A DNA stretch of 64,000 nucleotides from Candidatus Iainarchaeum andersonii SCGC AAA011-E11 (GTDB lineage Archaea > Iainarchaeota > Iainarchaeia > Iainarchaeales > Iainarchaeaceae): the NCBI GenBank assembly GCA_000402355.1, contig AQRS01000043.1:62001-126000 (forward strand). Reading direction: 5' to 3'. A program made the position numbers and the translations under genes. A model generated the notes under the pieces. That model was not told the DNA's origin, ran no database searches, and was given only the letters and a program-made list of their open reading frames with translations. Below are positions 41,522-49,973 of the stretch, one piece after another (within the stretch, counting starts at the first letter, position 1; every line of letters starts with the position of its first letter).

Positions 41522-42796
41522 ATGCTCGAACTCAACCTTGACCTGCAGATGCACGGGCTTTACGCCGGCGGGGTAAGCAAAAACATGGAAATCCCCGTAA
41601 TGGCGGAGCAGTCGAAACTCAAGGGCCTTGATGCCCTGGTTACCGCGGACATCCTGCACAAAAAATGGTTCGAGCACGTGAAAAAAAACCTTGTCGAGGA
41701 AAGCAACGGGGTTTACGCGGATTTGAAGGGAAAATGCAATTTCATTGTCGGCGGCGAAGTCGAGGACAACAGGAGAATCCACCACCTTTTCTACCTGCCC
41801 TCGCTCGAAAGCGCAACTGAATTAAGGGAAAAAATTTTGGGATTCGGGAACCTCGACTGCATACTCTGCGGCAGGCCGAAACTCAGGCTCAGCGCGGAGC
41901 AAATCGCGGAAAAAGTCGTTGAATGCGGCGGAATCTTCGGGCCCGCACACTCATTCACGCCATACACCGGCATCTATGCTTTCTATGATTCGTTGAAGGG
42001 CGCTTACGGCGCGATGCACGAAAAACTCAAGTTCATAGAACTCGGCCTGAGTGCGGATTCGTACTTTGCGGATTTGATAAAGGAAAACCACTCATACGCG
42101 TTCCTCACAAGTTCTGATGCACATTCTCCATGGCCGAATCGCATAGGCAGGGAATTCAACAGGATAAAAATGCGGAAGCCGGATTTTGCGTCGCTGAAAA
42201 AAGCGATTGAAGAAAAGGATGAGAAGCTGATTACACTCAACGCCGGCCTGGATCCGCGCGAAGGAAAATACCACGCAACCGCATGCAACTCCTGCTTCGC
42301 AAAATACAGGATTGGAAAGGCGGAGGCCCTGAAATGGAGATGCGTCAAATGCCAGGGGGAAATAAAGCGCGGCGTGCGCGACAGAATCGAAATGATTGCG
42401 GACTTTAAGGAGGAAACCCACCCGGAATTCAGGCCGCCATATCTGCATTTGCTCCCCTTGGCGGAAATAATACAGGCAGCAGTGAATTCCAAAGGCGTGA
42501 ACACCAGGGCGGTGCAGTCACGCTGGCTCAGCCTCGTTGAAAAATTCGGGAACGAAATTTTTGTGCTCGTGGACGCGAAAGAAACGGAATTGCGCGAAGC
42601 CGACAAGGAAGTTGCGGAAAAAATAATCGCATTCAGGAAAGGCTTTGTCCTTTACATACCCGGCGGCGGGGGCAACTACGGGAAACCAATAATCTGCTCG
42701 AGCGAAAAGGAAATGCAGGAAAAGAAAAAGGAGCTTTACAGGGAGCTCGAAGGAATCTCCGAAGAAGGAATGCAGAAAACCCTGGGGGAATACTGA
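41522..42796 (+). CDS. PHP-domain phosphoesterase-like protein
   Basis: 424 residues, of the archaeal/bacterial PHP family once annotated as UvrD-related. N-terminal DLQMHGLYAGGVSKNMEIPV is the first PHP motif (with GLYAGG in place of the usual HS). Other metal-site segments are VGGEVEDNRRIHHLF, GPAHSFTPYTG and LTSSDAHSPW. A C-terminal zinc-ribbon-like part has CNSCFAKY and CVKCQG. The substrate is unknown. A TATA box (GTTTAATAC) about 28 bases upstream supports a leaderless ATG at 41522. Confidence 0.85.
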   Translation: MLELNLDLQMHGLYAGGVSKNMEIPVMAEQSKLKGLDALVTADILHKKWFEHVKKNLVEESNGVYADLKGKCNFIVGGEVEDNRRIHHLFYLPSLESATELREKILGFGNLDCILCGRPKLRLSAEQIAEKVVECGGIFGPAHSFTPYTGIYAFYDSLKGAYGAMHEKLKFIELGLSADSYFADLIKENHSYAFLTSSDAHSPWPNRIGREFNRIKMRKPDFASLKKAIEEKDEKLITLNAGLDPREGKYHATACNSCFAKYRIGKAEALKWRCVKCQGEIKRGVRDRIEMIADFKEETHPEFRPPYLHLLPLAEIIQAAVNSKGVNTRAVQSRWLSLVEKFGNEIFVLVDAKETELREADKEVAEKIIAFRKGFVLYIPGGGGNYGKPIICSSEKEMQEKKKELYRELEGISEEGMQKTLGEY

Positions 42797-42809
42797 AAAA
42801 TATAATACG

Positions 42810-42874
42810 CCAATAAAATAATTTGGCGAAATAAACAGCCGGAAAAAACCGAAAAACTTCCACGGTTTGCTATA
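42810..42874. repeat. Dispersed intergenic repeat, copy 2
   Basis: The 23-base core at 42810-42832 is identical to 12147-12169, followed by CCGGAAAAAACCGAAAAACT and CGGTTTGCTATA matching the second block there. It lies between two convergent genes and could act as a terminator. Confidence 0.65.
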
Positions 42875-42885
42875 AAAGCGGAAAA

Positions 42886-43659
42886 TTACCTGACGTAGCT
42901 CAGGCCCGCGGCGGGCGCTTCCTCGCCCTCGTCAAACTGCTTATTGAGTTCGGAAAAGGCCTTTTCAATTTCCTTGGCCTCCTTTTCCATTGCCTCCATT
43001 TCAACCACAAAGCCGTAACGCTTAATCAAAAGCTCGATTATCTTCTTGGCCGCACCGGGGTCGCCGTAAACAAGGCGCGTGCTCGTCTCCCCCATTAAAC
43101 AGGAGCCATTCAGGCCATATTCCTTACCTATCCCGATAAGCAAACCCGCGGCGCCGCTGATGAGGCCGACAGGCCTGTCATTCACCGCACCAAACTTTTT
43201 CCACTCCTCCATCTCCGCCTTGGTCGTGGACGCGACAATCACGTGCGGCTCGGAGTGAAGCCTCTTTTCGCCGACATTCAAGCCGGCCAGCGTGCAGATT
43301 TTTGCCGTGCCCCTCTGCTTCAGCGCCTCCACGATTGCGCGCGAAAACTCGAAATGCTCCTCCATCGAGGAAGACCTCGAATCAAGCGGAGGCTGAACCG
43401 GCCCCGAAAGGAACAAGTAATCCGAGCCCTTGAAAGGAAAATAATGTATTTCGTCCTTAATGAGGCTCACGAGACCCTTTTCCGTCTGCACGCTCGGGGG
43501 AAAAAAATCCGAAGTTATTTCCGCAATCTTTTCCGCCTTGAACTGCTTCAGCAGGTAATCAACGCAAATCTTTCCCACGAGGCCTATTCCCGGCAGGCCC
43601 ACAAAAAGAGTCGCGTCCCTGAATTTCTTTTCGGAAAGGAACTTTATCGTGGTTGGCAT
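42886..43659 (-). CDS. PAC2 family proteasome assembly chaperone homologue
   Basis: 257 residues. PAC2 hallmarks: LFVGLPGIGLVGKICVDYLL near the start, CTLAGLNVGEK, GLISGAAGLLIGIGKEYGL and CLMGETSTRLVYGDPGAA. The C-terminal 50 residues are helical and charged. Archaeal PAC2-like proteins are thought to assist proteasome assembly. It ends the priS-gins-rps27e-aIF2alpha operon and overlaps the aIF2alpha stop (TAATG). Confidence 0.93.
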   Translation of the reverse strand: MPTTIKFLSEKKFRDATLFVGLPGIGLVGKICVDYLLKQFKAEKIAEITSDFFPPSVQTEKGLVSLIKDEIHYFPFKGSDYLFLSGPVQPPLDSRSSSMEEHFEFSRAIVEALKQRGTAKICTLAGLNVGEKRLHSEPHVIVASTTKAEMEEWKKFGAVNDRPVGLISGAAGLLIGIGKEYGLNGSCLMGETSTRLVYGDPGAAKKIIELLIKRYGFVVEMEAMEKEAKEIEKAFSELNKQFDEGEEAPAAGLSYVR

Positions 43660-44426
43660 TATTCCGACCTCACAAATTCCGCCTTGCCGCCCTTCGAGGA
43701 AATCGCGGAAATTATTTCATCGGAAGACGCCTTCAGGATTTTCTCCGCGGACTTGTAATCAGTTGAAACGACCTTCACGGAATACTTTCCGGAACCCTCA
43801 TAAGCGAAAACCGCCTTTTTCGCATTCTTCTTTTCCGCATCAGCAAAAGCAGCCCTGATTTTTTCCGCGCCATCCGAGCCCGGAACAGAAATGACGAGCT
43901 TTCCGCGCACTTCCTTCTGCGGAATCTCAAAATTCTTTTCAATCAGCTCCAGAAGCGGCGCGACCCATTTTTTCGGGACGCCAGTCAATGCGGATTCCCC
44001 TTCAAGCAGGGCCGCGTTGAAGGCCGCGTAAAGCGAATCGTATTTCGCAAGCAGCGGCTCTGAAACCTCCTCCATTGCCTTTTCGGGCTTCTCCTTGAGC
44101 TGCACCGCAAGCAACTGAATGAGCTTCTGCGTCCTCTTGGTCTGCTTGTACTCTTCTACTTTCGCGCGCTGCGCACTCGTGGGAACCTTTGTAAGGGAAA
44201 TGTCTATGTGCCTCTTCTGCATGTCAACGTTAATGACTTTGCCCGCGCGCACCTGGCCTTCCTTGACGACATTCCTTATGTTCTTTACCCAACTGCTGCT
44301 GACCTCGGAAATGTGCACAAAACCCTGGAGAGTCCCGTATTCCATGAGCTCCATGAACACGCCGTAATTCAGCACCTTAGTGATGCGCCCAATCACTATT
44401 TCGCCGACTTCCGGAAAATCATCCAT
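43659..44426 (-). CDS. Translation initiation factor aIF2 alpha
   Basis: 255 residues. N-terminal S1 domain (GEIVIGRITKVLNYGVFMEL, GFVHISEVSSSWVKNIRNVV), the helical middle domain (YDSLYAAFNAALLEGESALTG) and the C-terminal alpha-beta domain that contacts the gamma subunit. It carries initiator tRNA together with aIF2beta (11.1 kb). In many archaea it follows rps27e, as here. Confidence 0.96.
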   Translation of the reverse strand: MDDFPEVGEIVIGRITKVLNYGVFMELMEYGTLQGFVHISEVSSSWVKNIRNVVKEGQVRAGKVINVDMQKRHIDISLTKVPTSAQRAKVEEYKQTKRTQKLIQLLAVQLKEKPEKAMEEVSEPLLAKYDSLYAAFNAALLEGESALTGVPKKWVAPLLELIEKNFEIPQKEVRGKLVISVPGSDGAEKIRAAFADAEKKNAKKAVFAYEGSGKYSVKVVSTDYKSAEKILKASSDEIISAISSKGGKAEFVRSE

Positions 44427-44435
44427 AAGGAAAAA

Positions 44436-44630
44436 CTACTCCAGCACCTTCAGAATCTTCGTCTTGAGGATTATTTTTGACGCGCCGGTCTGCGCGAGCT
44501 CCGAATTGCAGGCAACACAGCGCACCTTGCTCGAGGCCGCGCTGAAAACATTCTGCTCGTTGCCGCAGGCCGGGCATTTTATGCGGTAAAACTTTGTCTT
44601 TGGATTAGGTATCAAACCGGCATTGCTCAT
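44436..44630 (-). CDS. rps27e: Ribosomal protein S27e
   Basis: 64 residues, a small-subunit zinc-ribbon protein. CPACGNEQNVFSAASSKVRC and CNSE supply the four cysteines, typical for S27e. The start overlaps the GINS stop (ATGA). Nop10 and L44e, its common neighbours in other archaea, are absent here. Confidence 0.95.
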   Translation of the reverse strand: MSNAGLIPNPKTKFYRIKCPACGNEQNVFSAASSKVRCVACNSELAQTGASKIILKTKILKVLE

Positions 44631-45184
44631 GAAATCACCTCAACAAGCTTCCTCTCCGAAAGGAGTTTCGCAATCTTTACGGGCAGTGAAACCACCACGC
44701 CCTTCTGGAAAGGCCCATAATCATCCATGTCCGAACCCACAAACTCGGGGATGTCAGAGAGAATCTTCACGGAAAGCTTATTTAAATCCTTCTTGTCCCC
44801 GCTCCTTTTTGCGCCGCCCGAAAAGATTTCCTCGAGAAGAGAATTGTGCTTTTCAATGGTGGAAAGGATTTCGTGGAACATTTTCCTCTCCTGCAGCGCC
44901 AGGTGCTCGTCACTTACTTCCTTTGTGCGCGAAGAAACAAGGGCGCGGTTCAGAATCTTTTTTTCGCGCATCGCAAAAATCTCCTCGACCATTTTCTTGA
45001 GGTTCACGAAATCCCTGGCCTTGGTGGAGGAAAAATCCTTCAATGAAGCAAGGTAATCCTGCTTCTCCTGCGAAAGGAAAGAATAAAGGCCGTTGTAAAA
45101 CTCGGGCTCGACCTCGACAAGCTTCACTGTATTCTTTTCCAGCCTGTGGATGCGCCTGATCTCATCGTAAGAAAGTTCAGTCAT
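44627..45184 (-). CDS. GINS complex subunit (Gins51-type)
   Basis: 185 residues. N-terminal helical A domain and a C-terminal B domain with the typical EFVGSDMDDYGPFQKGVVVS and LPVKIAKLLSERKLVEVI, as in archaeal Gins51. GINS links MCM to other replisome proteins. It follows priS with no gap and overlaps rps27e. No second GINS gene in the window, so a homotetramer or a distant Gins23 is implied. Confidence 0.9.
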   Translation of the reverse strand: MTELSYDEIRRIHRLEKNTVKLVEVEPEFYNGLYSFLSQEKQDYLASLKDFSSTKARDFVNLKKMVEEIFAMREKKILNRALVSSRTKEVSDEHLALQERKMFHEILSTIEKHNSLLEEIFSGGAKRSGDKKDLNKLSVKILSDIPEFVGSDMDDYGPFQKGVVVSLPVKIAKLLSERKLVEVIS

Positions 45185-46411
45185 TCAGCTCACCAGCTCC
45201 GCACTGCCGCGCGCCAGCAGATAAAATGCCGCAAAGGAAGGCAACGACACTTCATCGCCATTAAAAGGGCCGAACCATCCGCCATTCAGATAAAATTTCG
45301 GCGCAACAACCTTGGAAAGCCTGACTTCTGCGCCGGAAAAAACAACGCACTCCTTCAAAGGGTTATGGGAAGGAAGCGCAGAAAGCGGAACCTCCTTTGC
45401 CTGCAAACCAGTTGAGCCGTGAAGTGTGTCCGGAACGCGGATTATCTTGTTTATGTCAATGGAAGTCTGCCTGTCTATCTCAAGCTTGTCCTCGGAAACC
45501 GCAAAGCCAAGCATTGAACCCCAGAAGCGCTCCGCATTTACCCCCGAACGGCCGCTAACCAAAAAACCCCTGTCCATGCTACTAATAAGCCCCTGCTTTT
45601 CTTTTAATAATTTCTTGGCCTGGGAAACCTTTGCGTTGCCGAAAACCGCTATTTTCGAGGCATCCCCCTCATTGAAAAGAGCCTCTATCCGCTCAAGGAT
45701 GCGCTTTGACCAGCCCTTTGCAGCACCTCTCTTGGGGCAGGAATAAGCCTTATTTGAATAAACAAAGCCAAGGGCCCTCAAATCAAGATTTGTTCCCGTG
45801 AGATAATCAAGCAGCTCAAGGCGCGCGACCTTCGAAAAGCCCCTCACGGGAATGCCACGCACATGCACATGATAGCCCTTGCTGCCGGAAAAATTCACGG
45901 AAACCCCTTCCGAAAAAGAGAAATCCTTCTCAAGAACCGAAATGAGGTTCAATGACTGCCGCCTCGTTTCCGCCAGGCAATCCGGGCAAACCCACTCTTC
46001 AACGCTTGCTCCGGAACCGCATTCCGCGCACACATCAACGTTGCCCTTTCCGGAAGCGCCGCACTTCGCATTCATGCATTGCCACGAGTCATGGGAAAGC
46101 TTGCAATCCGTTTTGATGTCATCCGCATCAAACTCATAAATCAGATCCGCGCCGAGCAAACCCTTCTTCTCCATCGGCCTGTCGGCAGGCCTCGAGTAAA
46201 GCGCGTCCGAATAGGAAATGTAGAACGGGGTTTTTTCGCGCAGAAAAGAATTCATTTCAGCGGCATCCCTGAAAGCGAGGTGCCTTGAGGAAATCTTCTT
46301 CCCGAAAACCCCGAAGCCGAATTCCCTTGCGCTTATTTCCGGCACGGAGCCGATAGTGTGCGCACTATAAAAGCCGCGCAGCATCCCTCTGAGAAAATCC
46401 TCCGCCCCCAT
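45185..46411 (-). CDS. priS: DNA primase small (catalytic) subunit PriS
   Basis: 408 residues. The catalytic acidic motif is YEFDADDIKTD, the zinc-binding segment CMNAKCGASGKGNVDVCAEC is close by, and the active-site region VNFSGSKGYHVHVRGIP supplies the conserved Ser/His. It makes RNA/DNA primers together with PriL (46.7-47.8 kb). First gene of the priS-gins-rps27e-aIF2alpha-PAC2 operon. Confidence 0.95.
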   Translation of the reverse strand: MGAEDFLRGMLRGFYSAHTIGSVPEISAREFGFGVFGKKISSRHLAFRDAAEMNSFLREKTPFYISYSDALYSRPADRPMEKKGLLGADLIYEFDADDIKTDCKLSHDSWQCMNAKCGASGKGNVDVCAECGSGASVEEWVCPDCLAETRRQSLNLISVLEKDFSFSEGVSVNFSGSKGYHVHVRGIPVRGFSKVARLELLDYLTGTNLDLRALGFVYSNKAYSCPKRGAAKGWSKRILERIEALFNEGDASKIAVFGNAKVSQAKKLLKEKQGLISSMDRGFLVSGRSGVNAERFWGSMLGFAVSEDKLEIDRQTSIDINKIIRVPDTLHGSTGLQAKEVPLSALPSHNPLKECVVFSGAEVRLSKVVAPKFYLNGGWFGPFNGDEVSLPSFAAFYLLARGSAELVS

Positions 46412-46514
46412 AATTTAGGTTGGCGGAAAACAATTAATAAAGCGTTAAGAAAAAAAAGAACGGGAAAAAAGGTAAAAAATTCCGATTAGCGTTATGTTAT
46501 GCAAAAAAGCCCGT

Positions 46515-46553
46515 TTATTTCCTTTTTGCTTTCTTTTTCTTCTTGGCTGCCAT
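46515..46553 (-). CDS. Lysine-rich 12-residue micro-protein
   Basis: Reads MAAKKKKKAKRK and a TAA. A strong ribosome site, GGGAGGT, lies nine bases ahead of the ATG, and a TATA-like TTAATTAAA precedes that by about 35 bases, so both translation and transcription signals are in place. It sits in a 280-base gap between priL and priS. It could be an RNA-binding peptide or an attenuator leader. Confidence 0.5.
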   Translation of the reverse strand: MAAKKKKKAKRK

Positions 46554-46693
46554 TGGTGCTAACCTCCCTTGAAAATTTTTTCACATTTTGTGTGGAAAAA
46601 ATTTAATTAACTAAGGGCCTTTCCATATTTAAAGTTTTGCAAACGCGCCTCAAAATGATTTTTCCGTGCAATTGCGAAAAAAATCAGGAAAAA

Positions 46694-47803
46694 CTATTCC
46701 GATGCCGAAAATATTTTTTCCCCGCCGATTGATTCCGGGTGCGGCTTGGATTTTTCGCGGGTGTAAAACTGCACCGGGTGGCTCACGCGGCAATTCGCAA
46801 CGCACAAATTATAGGAGCGCATCTTGTCGCAGCTCGGCGCACTGTACCCCGGCGCAGACCCGCGCCGGTAGGGTGCACCATCTTCGCTTGTACTCGATGA
46901 ACCTGGCTTCGCACCAGCACCGCCCTTCATTCCGGTGAGCCTCTCAACCTGGTAGCGCGTGGTTCTCTCGTTGAAGTTCGGGGTCTGCCTGTACATGTCT
47001 ATTATTTTTTCCGGCTCCATGCCGATGGAATAAAGGAAAGTTGCAATCGCGAACCTCGCGGAGTGGTTCACCTTTACCCCCGCTATAAGCTCGGAATAAA
47101 TTTTTGCCATGCAAGGCGGAAAATTTTCCGGGACAACGCCCCCGAAATCCGTCCTGGAAAACTGCTTCCTCGAAACCTCGGCGAATCTTCCTTTGAGCGA
47201 ATCCGCGGCGCTTTTGAACTGCGCCGGCACGCCCCTCACGGGAACCGGCAGCGATTCGCGCAGCTCCTGCGCAACAATCATTGAAACGTGCCGCGCGAAC
47301 AGGTTCCTGTCAAGGAAAACTTTTCCTTTGGAAACCTGGGCATTCGCGAGCTTCATAGAAGCCGAGTCAAGCTCCGGCCTGAGGTAATCTGAAAGGGCTA
47401 GTTCGACAAAAAAAAATTTGTCCTCCGAAAGGTTCGCCTTGAGGCCGAGGTCCATCGCGATGCCGAGGAGAACGTCGCTCTTTTCATTCTCGAGATTCAG
47501 AAAAACCGAATCGGAAACCATTGAGCAGAATTTCCTGTACAGCTCAAAGCGGTCAATCATTGAAACAAGTATTTTTGCGGCAGGGAACGCGAGAATCTCG
47601 TCAAGGAGAAGCCCGGGGGATGCCTCGATGCGCGGGCCGTAATTTTTTTCCTCGAAAGCCGAGGCAACCATTGACCCGGCTCGGCGCAGGACGCTTTCCG
47701 GAATGTCCTCGAGCAAGTATCCCGACTGCTTTACGGCCATCTTTGCTGCCGTGGAGAAAAAATATTTCTGCGCAAACCTAAGCTCTTCAATCGGTTGCTG
47801 CAT
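46694..47803 (-). CDS. priL: DNA primase large subunit PriL
   Basis: 369 residues, the 4Fe-4S regulatory subunit. Cluster cysteines appear as FPPCMAKI, APSCDKMRSYN, LCVANCRVSHP. The N-terminal helical part binds PriS. A Gly/Ser-rich stretch (KGGAGAKPGSSSTSEDGAPY) before the last cysteines is an unusual linker. The gene starts five bases after pcna, so primase and clamp share a transcript. Confidence 0.93.
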   Translation of the reverse strand: MQQPIEELRFAQKYFFSTAAKMAVKQSGYLLEDIPESVLRRAGSMVASAFEEKNYGPRIEASPGLLLDEILAFPAAKILVSMIDRFELYRKFCSMVSDSVFLNLENEKSDVLLGIAMDLGLKANLSEDKFFFVELALSDYLRPELDSASMKLANAQVSKGKVFLDRNLFARHVSMIVAQELRESLPVPVRGVPAQFKSAADSLKGRFAEVSRKQFSRTDFGGVVPENFPPCMAKIYSELIAGVKVNHSARFAIATFLYSIGMEPEKIIDMYRQTPNFNERTTRYQVERLTGMKGGAGAKPGSSSTSEDGAPYRRGSAPGYSAPSCDKMRSYNLCVANCRVSHPVQFYTREKSKPHPESIGGEKIFSASE

Positions 47804-47807
47804 GCTA

Positions 47808-48527
47808 TCACAACAGCATGTGCGCGAGGTAAAACCTTATCTCGCTGGCCCCTATTTTATAGCTCACCTTCATCGGGGCGTCGCTCTTGAGCTCAAGCGC
47901 CACTATTGAATCGGCATCGGCCTCCCTGATTATGTTCTGCAGGAAATTAAGCGAATACTTCGAGACAACATCCTCCTTCGAAACAACCTTCACGCCTTTT
48001 GACTGCGAGGAAGAATTCAATGTGCCCGCGGAGCCCTTCGCATCGAGAAAAAACTTGTCGCCTTTCGTGCGGATGACCACGCTCGAACTGAAAAGCGACG
48101 CGTCCTTCAGCGCTTCCTTAAGGAGGCGGGAATTGATTTCTATGTGCGCACCATATCCAGATTCCGGCAGCTTGAGTTCCTCGTCAGAAACGTCAATCAA
48201 GGGAAGCCTGAACGAGCGCTCAAGCTCGCCGCTGAGGCTCACCAATAACTCTGAATCCGTGATGTCAATGGTTATGCTGTCGCTCGGAAGCGCCCTAGCA
48301 AGTATTTTTCCCAATTCAAGTATGTTCACGCCTATGAAGCACGGCTCTATGGAATATGAGCCAAACAGCTTCTTGTCCACGAAAAAGTCGACCAAAAGGA
48401 TCTGGCTCGGGTCAATCGCGCGGAAATGCACGCCCTTGTCGTTGAAGCGGAAATTCCCTTCAGGAATGAAAGAGGAAATTGCCTCCACCCCGGATTTGAA
48501 AAATGCGGCGTCCTTAAGCTCTATCAA
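47808..48527 (-). CDS. PCNA sliding clamp (copy 1)
   Basis: 239 residues with the two-domain clamp fold: FHFRAIDPSQILLVDFFV-like segment, then LERSFRLPLIDVSDEELKLP as interdomain linker and a C-terminal IRFYLAHML. The C-terminal PIP-side segment differs from copy 2 at 49.2 kb. TTG start at 48527. It is followed by priL. Confidence 0.92.
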   Translation of the reverse strand: MIELKDAAFFKSGVEAISSFIPEGNFRFNDKGVHFRAIDPSQILLVDFFVDKKLFGSYSIEPCFIGVNILELGKILARALPSDSITIDITDSELLVSLSGELERSFRLPLIDVSDEELKLPESGYGAHIEINSRLLKEALKDASLFSSSVVIRTKGDKFFLDAKGSAGTLNSSSQSKGVKVVSKEDVVSKYSLNFLQNIIREADADSIVALELKSDAPMKVSYKIGASEIRFYLAHMLL

Positions 48528-48555
48528 GTTTTACCCCAAAGAATTGAACCCCACT

Positions 48556-48572
48556 ATATGGTTTAAATCTTT
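48556..48572. promoter_or_regulatory. Shared divergent promoter of pcna and rpiB
   Basis: The symmetrical GTTTAAAT (about 48560-48569) is at TATA-box distance for both directions: about 20-25 bases before the pcna transcript start and 25 before GGCTGTTGGG at 48591, where the rpiB leader would begin. Confidence 0.4.
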
Positions 48573-48590
48573 TTGTTACACAATAGTTTC

Positions 48591-48703
48591 GGCTGTTGGG
48601 TGCGAATACCATCTCCTTGTCCCCTGCGGGGACGAGGCCTCGTCCCATATGGGGCAAGGTCGCCTTGGGGCTCGATGGTAAAAACGCAGTCCCGAGGCAA
48701 CAG
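48591..48703 (+). promoter_or_regulatory. Highly structured rpiB leader
   Basis: Nested stems: CTGTTG/CAACAG (48593-48598 with 48698-48703), TGCG/CGCA, TACCATC/GATGGTA (48607-48613 with 48674-48680). Inside, four segments A-D (CCTTGTCCCC, GGGGACGAGG, CCTCGTCCC, GGGGCAAGG) can pair as A:B plus C:D or as A:D plus B:C. The rpiB ribosome site GGGTG follows the outer stem directly. Confidence 0.6.
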
Positions 48704-48712
48704 GGTGAAAAA

Positions 48713-49165
48713 ATGAAGGTTTATCTAGGTTCGGATCACGCGGGCTATAAGCTCAAGGAATACGTGCAAAAGCACCTACTACAGAAAAAGGGCTTTGAAA
48801 CCATTGATTTGGGCACGCATTCGGAAGACTCCGTTGATTACCCGGATTTTGCGGAAAAAGTGGCCGAAAAAGTGATGCAAGGCAAAAATGCTTTCGGAAT
48901 CCTCATGTGCGGCACAGGAATAGGCATGAGCATCAGCGCGAACAAAATCAAAGGAATCAGAGCCGCGGTAGTTTACGACAGATACACCGCGAGAGTTGCG
49001 CGCGAACACAACAACGCGAACATAATCTGTATCGGCGGAAAAACCACGAAAACTCCGGAAGCGGCAAAAATCCTCGACGCTTTTTTCTCCGCAAAAAAGC
49101 CCTTGAAAGGCTCGAGGCACGCGAGAAGGGTAAAGAAGATAGGCGCGCTTGAAGAGATTTACTGA
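48713..49165 (+). CDS. rpiB: Ribose-5-phosphate isomerase B-type sugar isomerase
   Basis: 150 residues. Interconverts ribose-5-phosphate and ribulose-5-phosphate, or acts on a related aldose. Phosphate and substrate sites: SDHAGYKLKEY, and the catalytic Cys in GILMCGTGIGMSISANK, with AVVYDRYTARVAREHNNANI. ATG 48713 is chosen because the upstream frame runs through the structured leader. RpiB is more usual in bacteria; most archaea use RpiA. Confidence 0.93.
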   Translation: MKVYLGSDHAGYKLKEYVQKHLLQKKGFETIDLGTHSEDSVDYPDFAEKVAEKVMQGKNAFGILMCGTGIGMSISANKIKGIRAAVVYDRYTARVAREHNNANIICIGGKTTKTPEAAKILDAFFSAKKPLKGSRHARRVKKIGALEEIY

Positions 49166-49193
49166 AAATAATGTCTTTTGATATTAAATCGCT

Positions 49194-49940
49194 TCAATCC
49201 GACTCTATTCTCGGCGCGAGGAAGTAAGTGAGCTTCCCCTCGCCCACAGAATAAGAAATTTCCACGGGCGCGTTGGACTTGAGCTTTACAAGGACTTCGG
49301 TGTCGGAAGAGGCGGCCTTCACTATGTTCGAGAGGTAATCAAGGGGGAACATTGCCCTTGTTTCCTCGCCTGCCTTGAGGGAAACCATCTGCTCATCCTT
49401 CTGCGCATAAACGTTTTCCACATTCCCCTTGCTGGAGTTCGCCTTCACAACGAACGAATCGTTCTCAACCGAAAGCACTACGTGCGTTGAAATCAGCGCG
49501 GCATCCTTGAAGCTGTCCTGCAGGGCGCCCGCCATTATCTTCACTTCCGAATCAAAGTCAATGCGCGGCATCGGCAAGTCGGCACCGCCCAGGTTAAGCA
49601 GCGGAATCGAGAAAGTCCTCTTCGAGCCGCCCACAAAAATCACGGAAAGCTTTGAATTGTCATTCCCAATCGCCAAAGCAAGGGAATCGTTTGCCTTTGC
49701 GCGCGACATCACCTGGCTGAAATAATTCAAATCCACGCCAAGCTTGATGGGCTCGCCAAAATCAAAAACCTTGAAGGCCTTTTTCGGCAGCACGAAATCA
49801 ACGAGCGAAATCTGCGAGGCATCGGTTGCCTTGAGGCTCAAACCATTAGCATCAACAACGAATTCGGCCTCGTCAACGAGCACGGATATTCCCTCCACAA
49901 ACTTCTTGAAAACGGAGGCATTTCCATACACGAGGTTCAA
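49194..49940 (-). CDS. PCNA sliding clamp (copy 2)
   Basis: 248 residues. More canonical than copy 1: LKATDASQISLVDFVLPKKA, a linker region around FSIPLLNLGGADLPMP, and the C-terminal GEGKLTYFLAPRIESD. Archaeal PCNA forms a ring of three; two different genes allow homo- or heterotrimers. It lies last in the csl4-rpoL-signal peptidase-pcna run. Confidence 0.94.
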   Translation of the reverse strand: MNLVYGNASVFKKFVEGISVLVDEAEFVVDANGLSLKATDASQISLVDFVLPKKAFKVFDFGEPIKLGVDLNYFSQVMSRAKANDSLALAIGNDNSKLSVIFVGGSKRTFSIPLLNLGGADLPMPRIDFDSEVKIMAGALQDSFKDAALISTHVVLSVENDSFVVKANSSKGNVENVYAQKDEQMVSLKAGEETRAMFPLDYLSNIVKAASSDTEVLVKLKSNAPVEISYSVGEGKLTYFLAPRIESD

Positions 49941-49973
49941 ATCAACACCAGAAACATTGCAAAACGGAATCCT

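Noticed and set aside
48596..48712. N-terminal extension of rpiB through the leader
   Set aside because: The frame is open only because the structured leader is GC-rich; RpiB homology starts at ATG 48713, next to a ribosome site.
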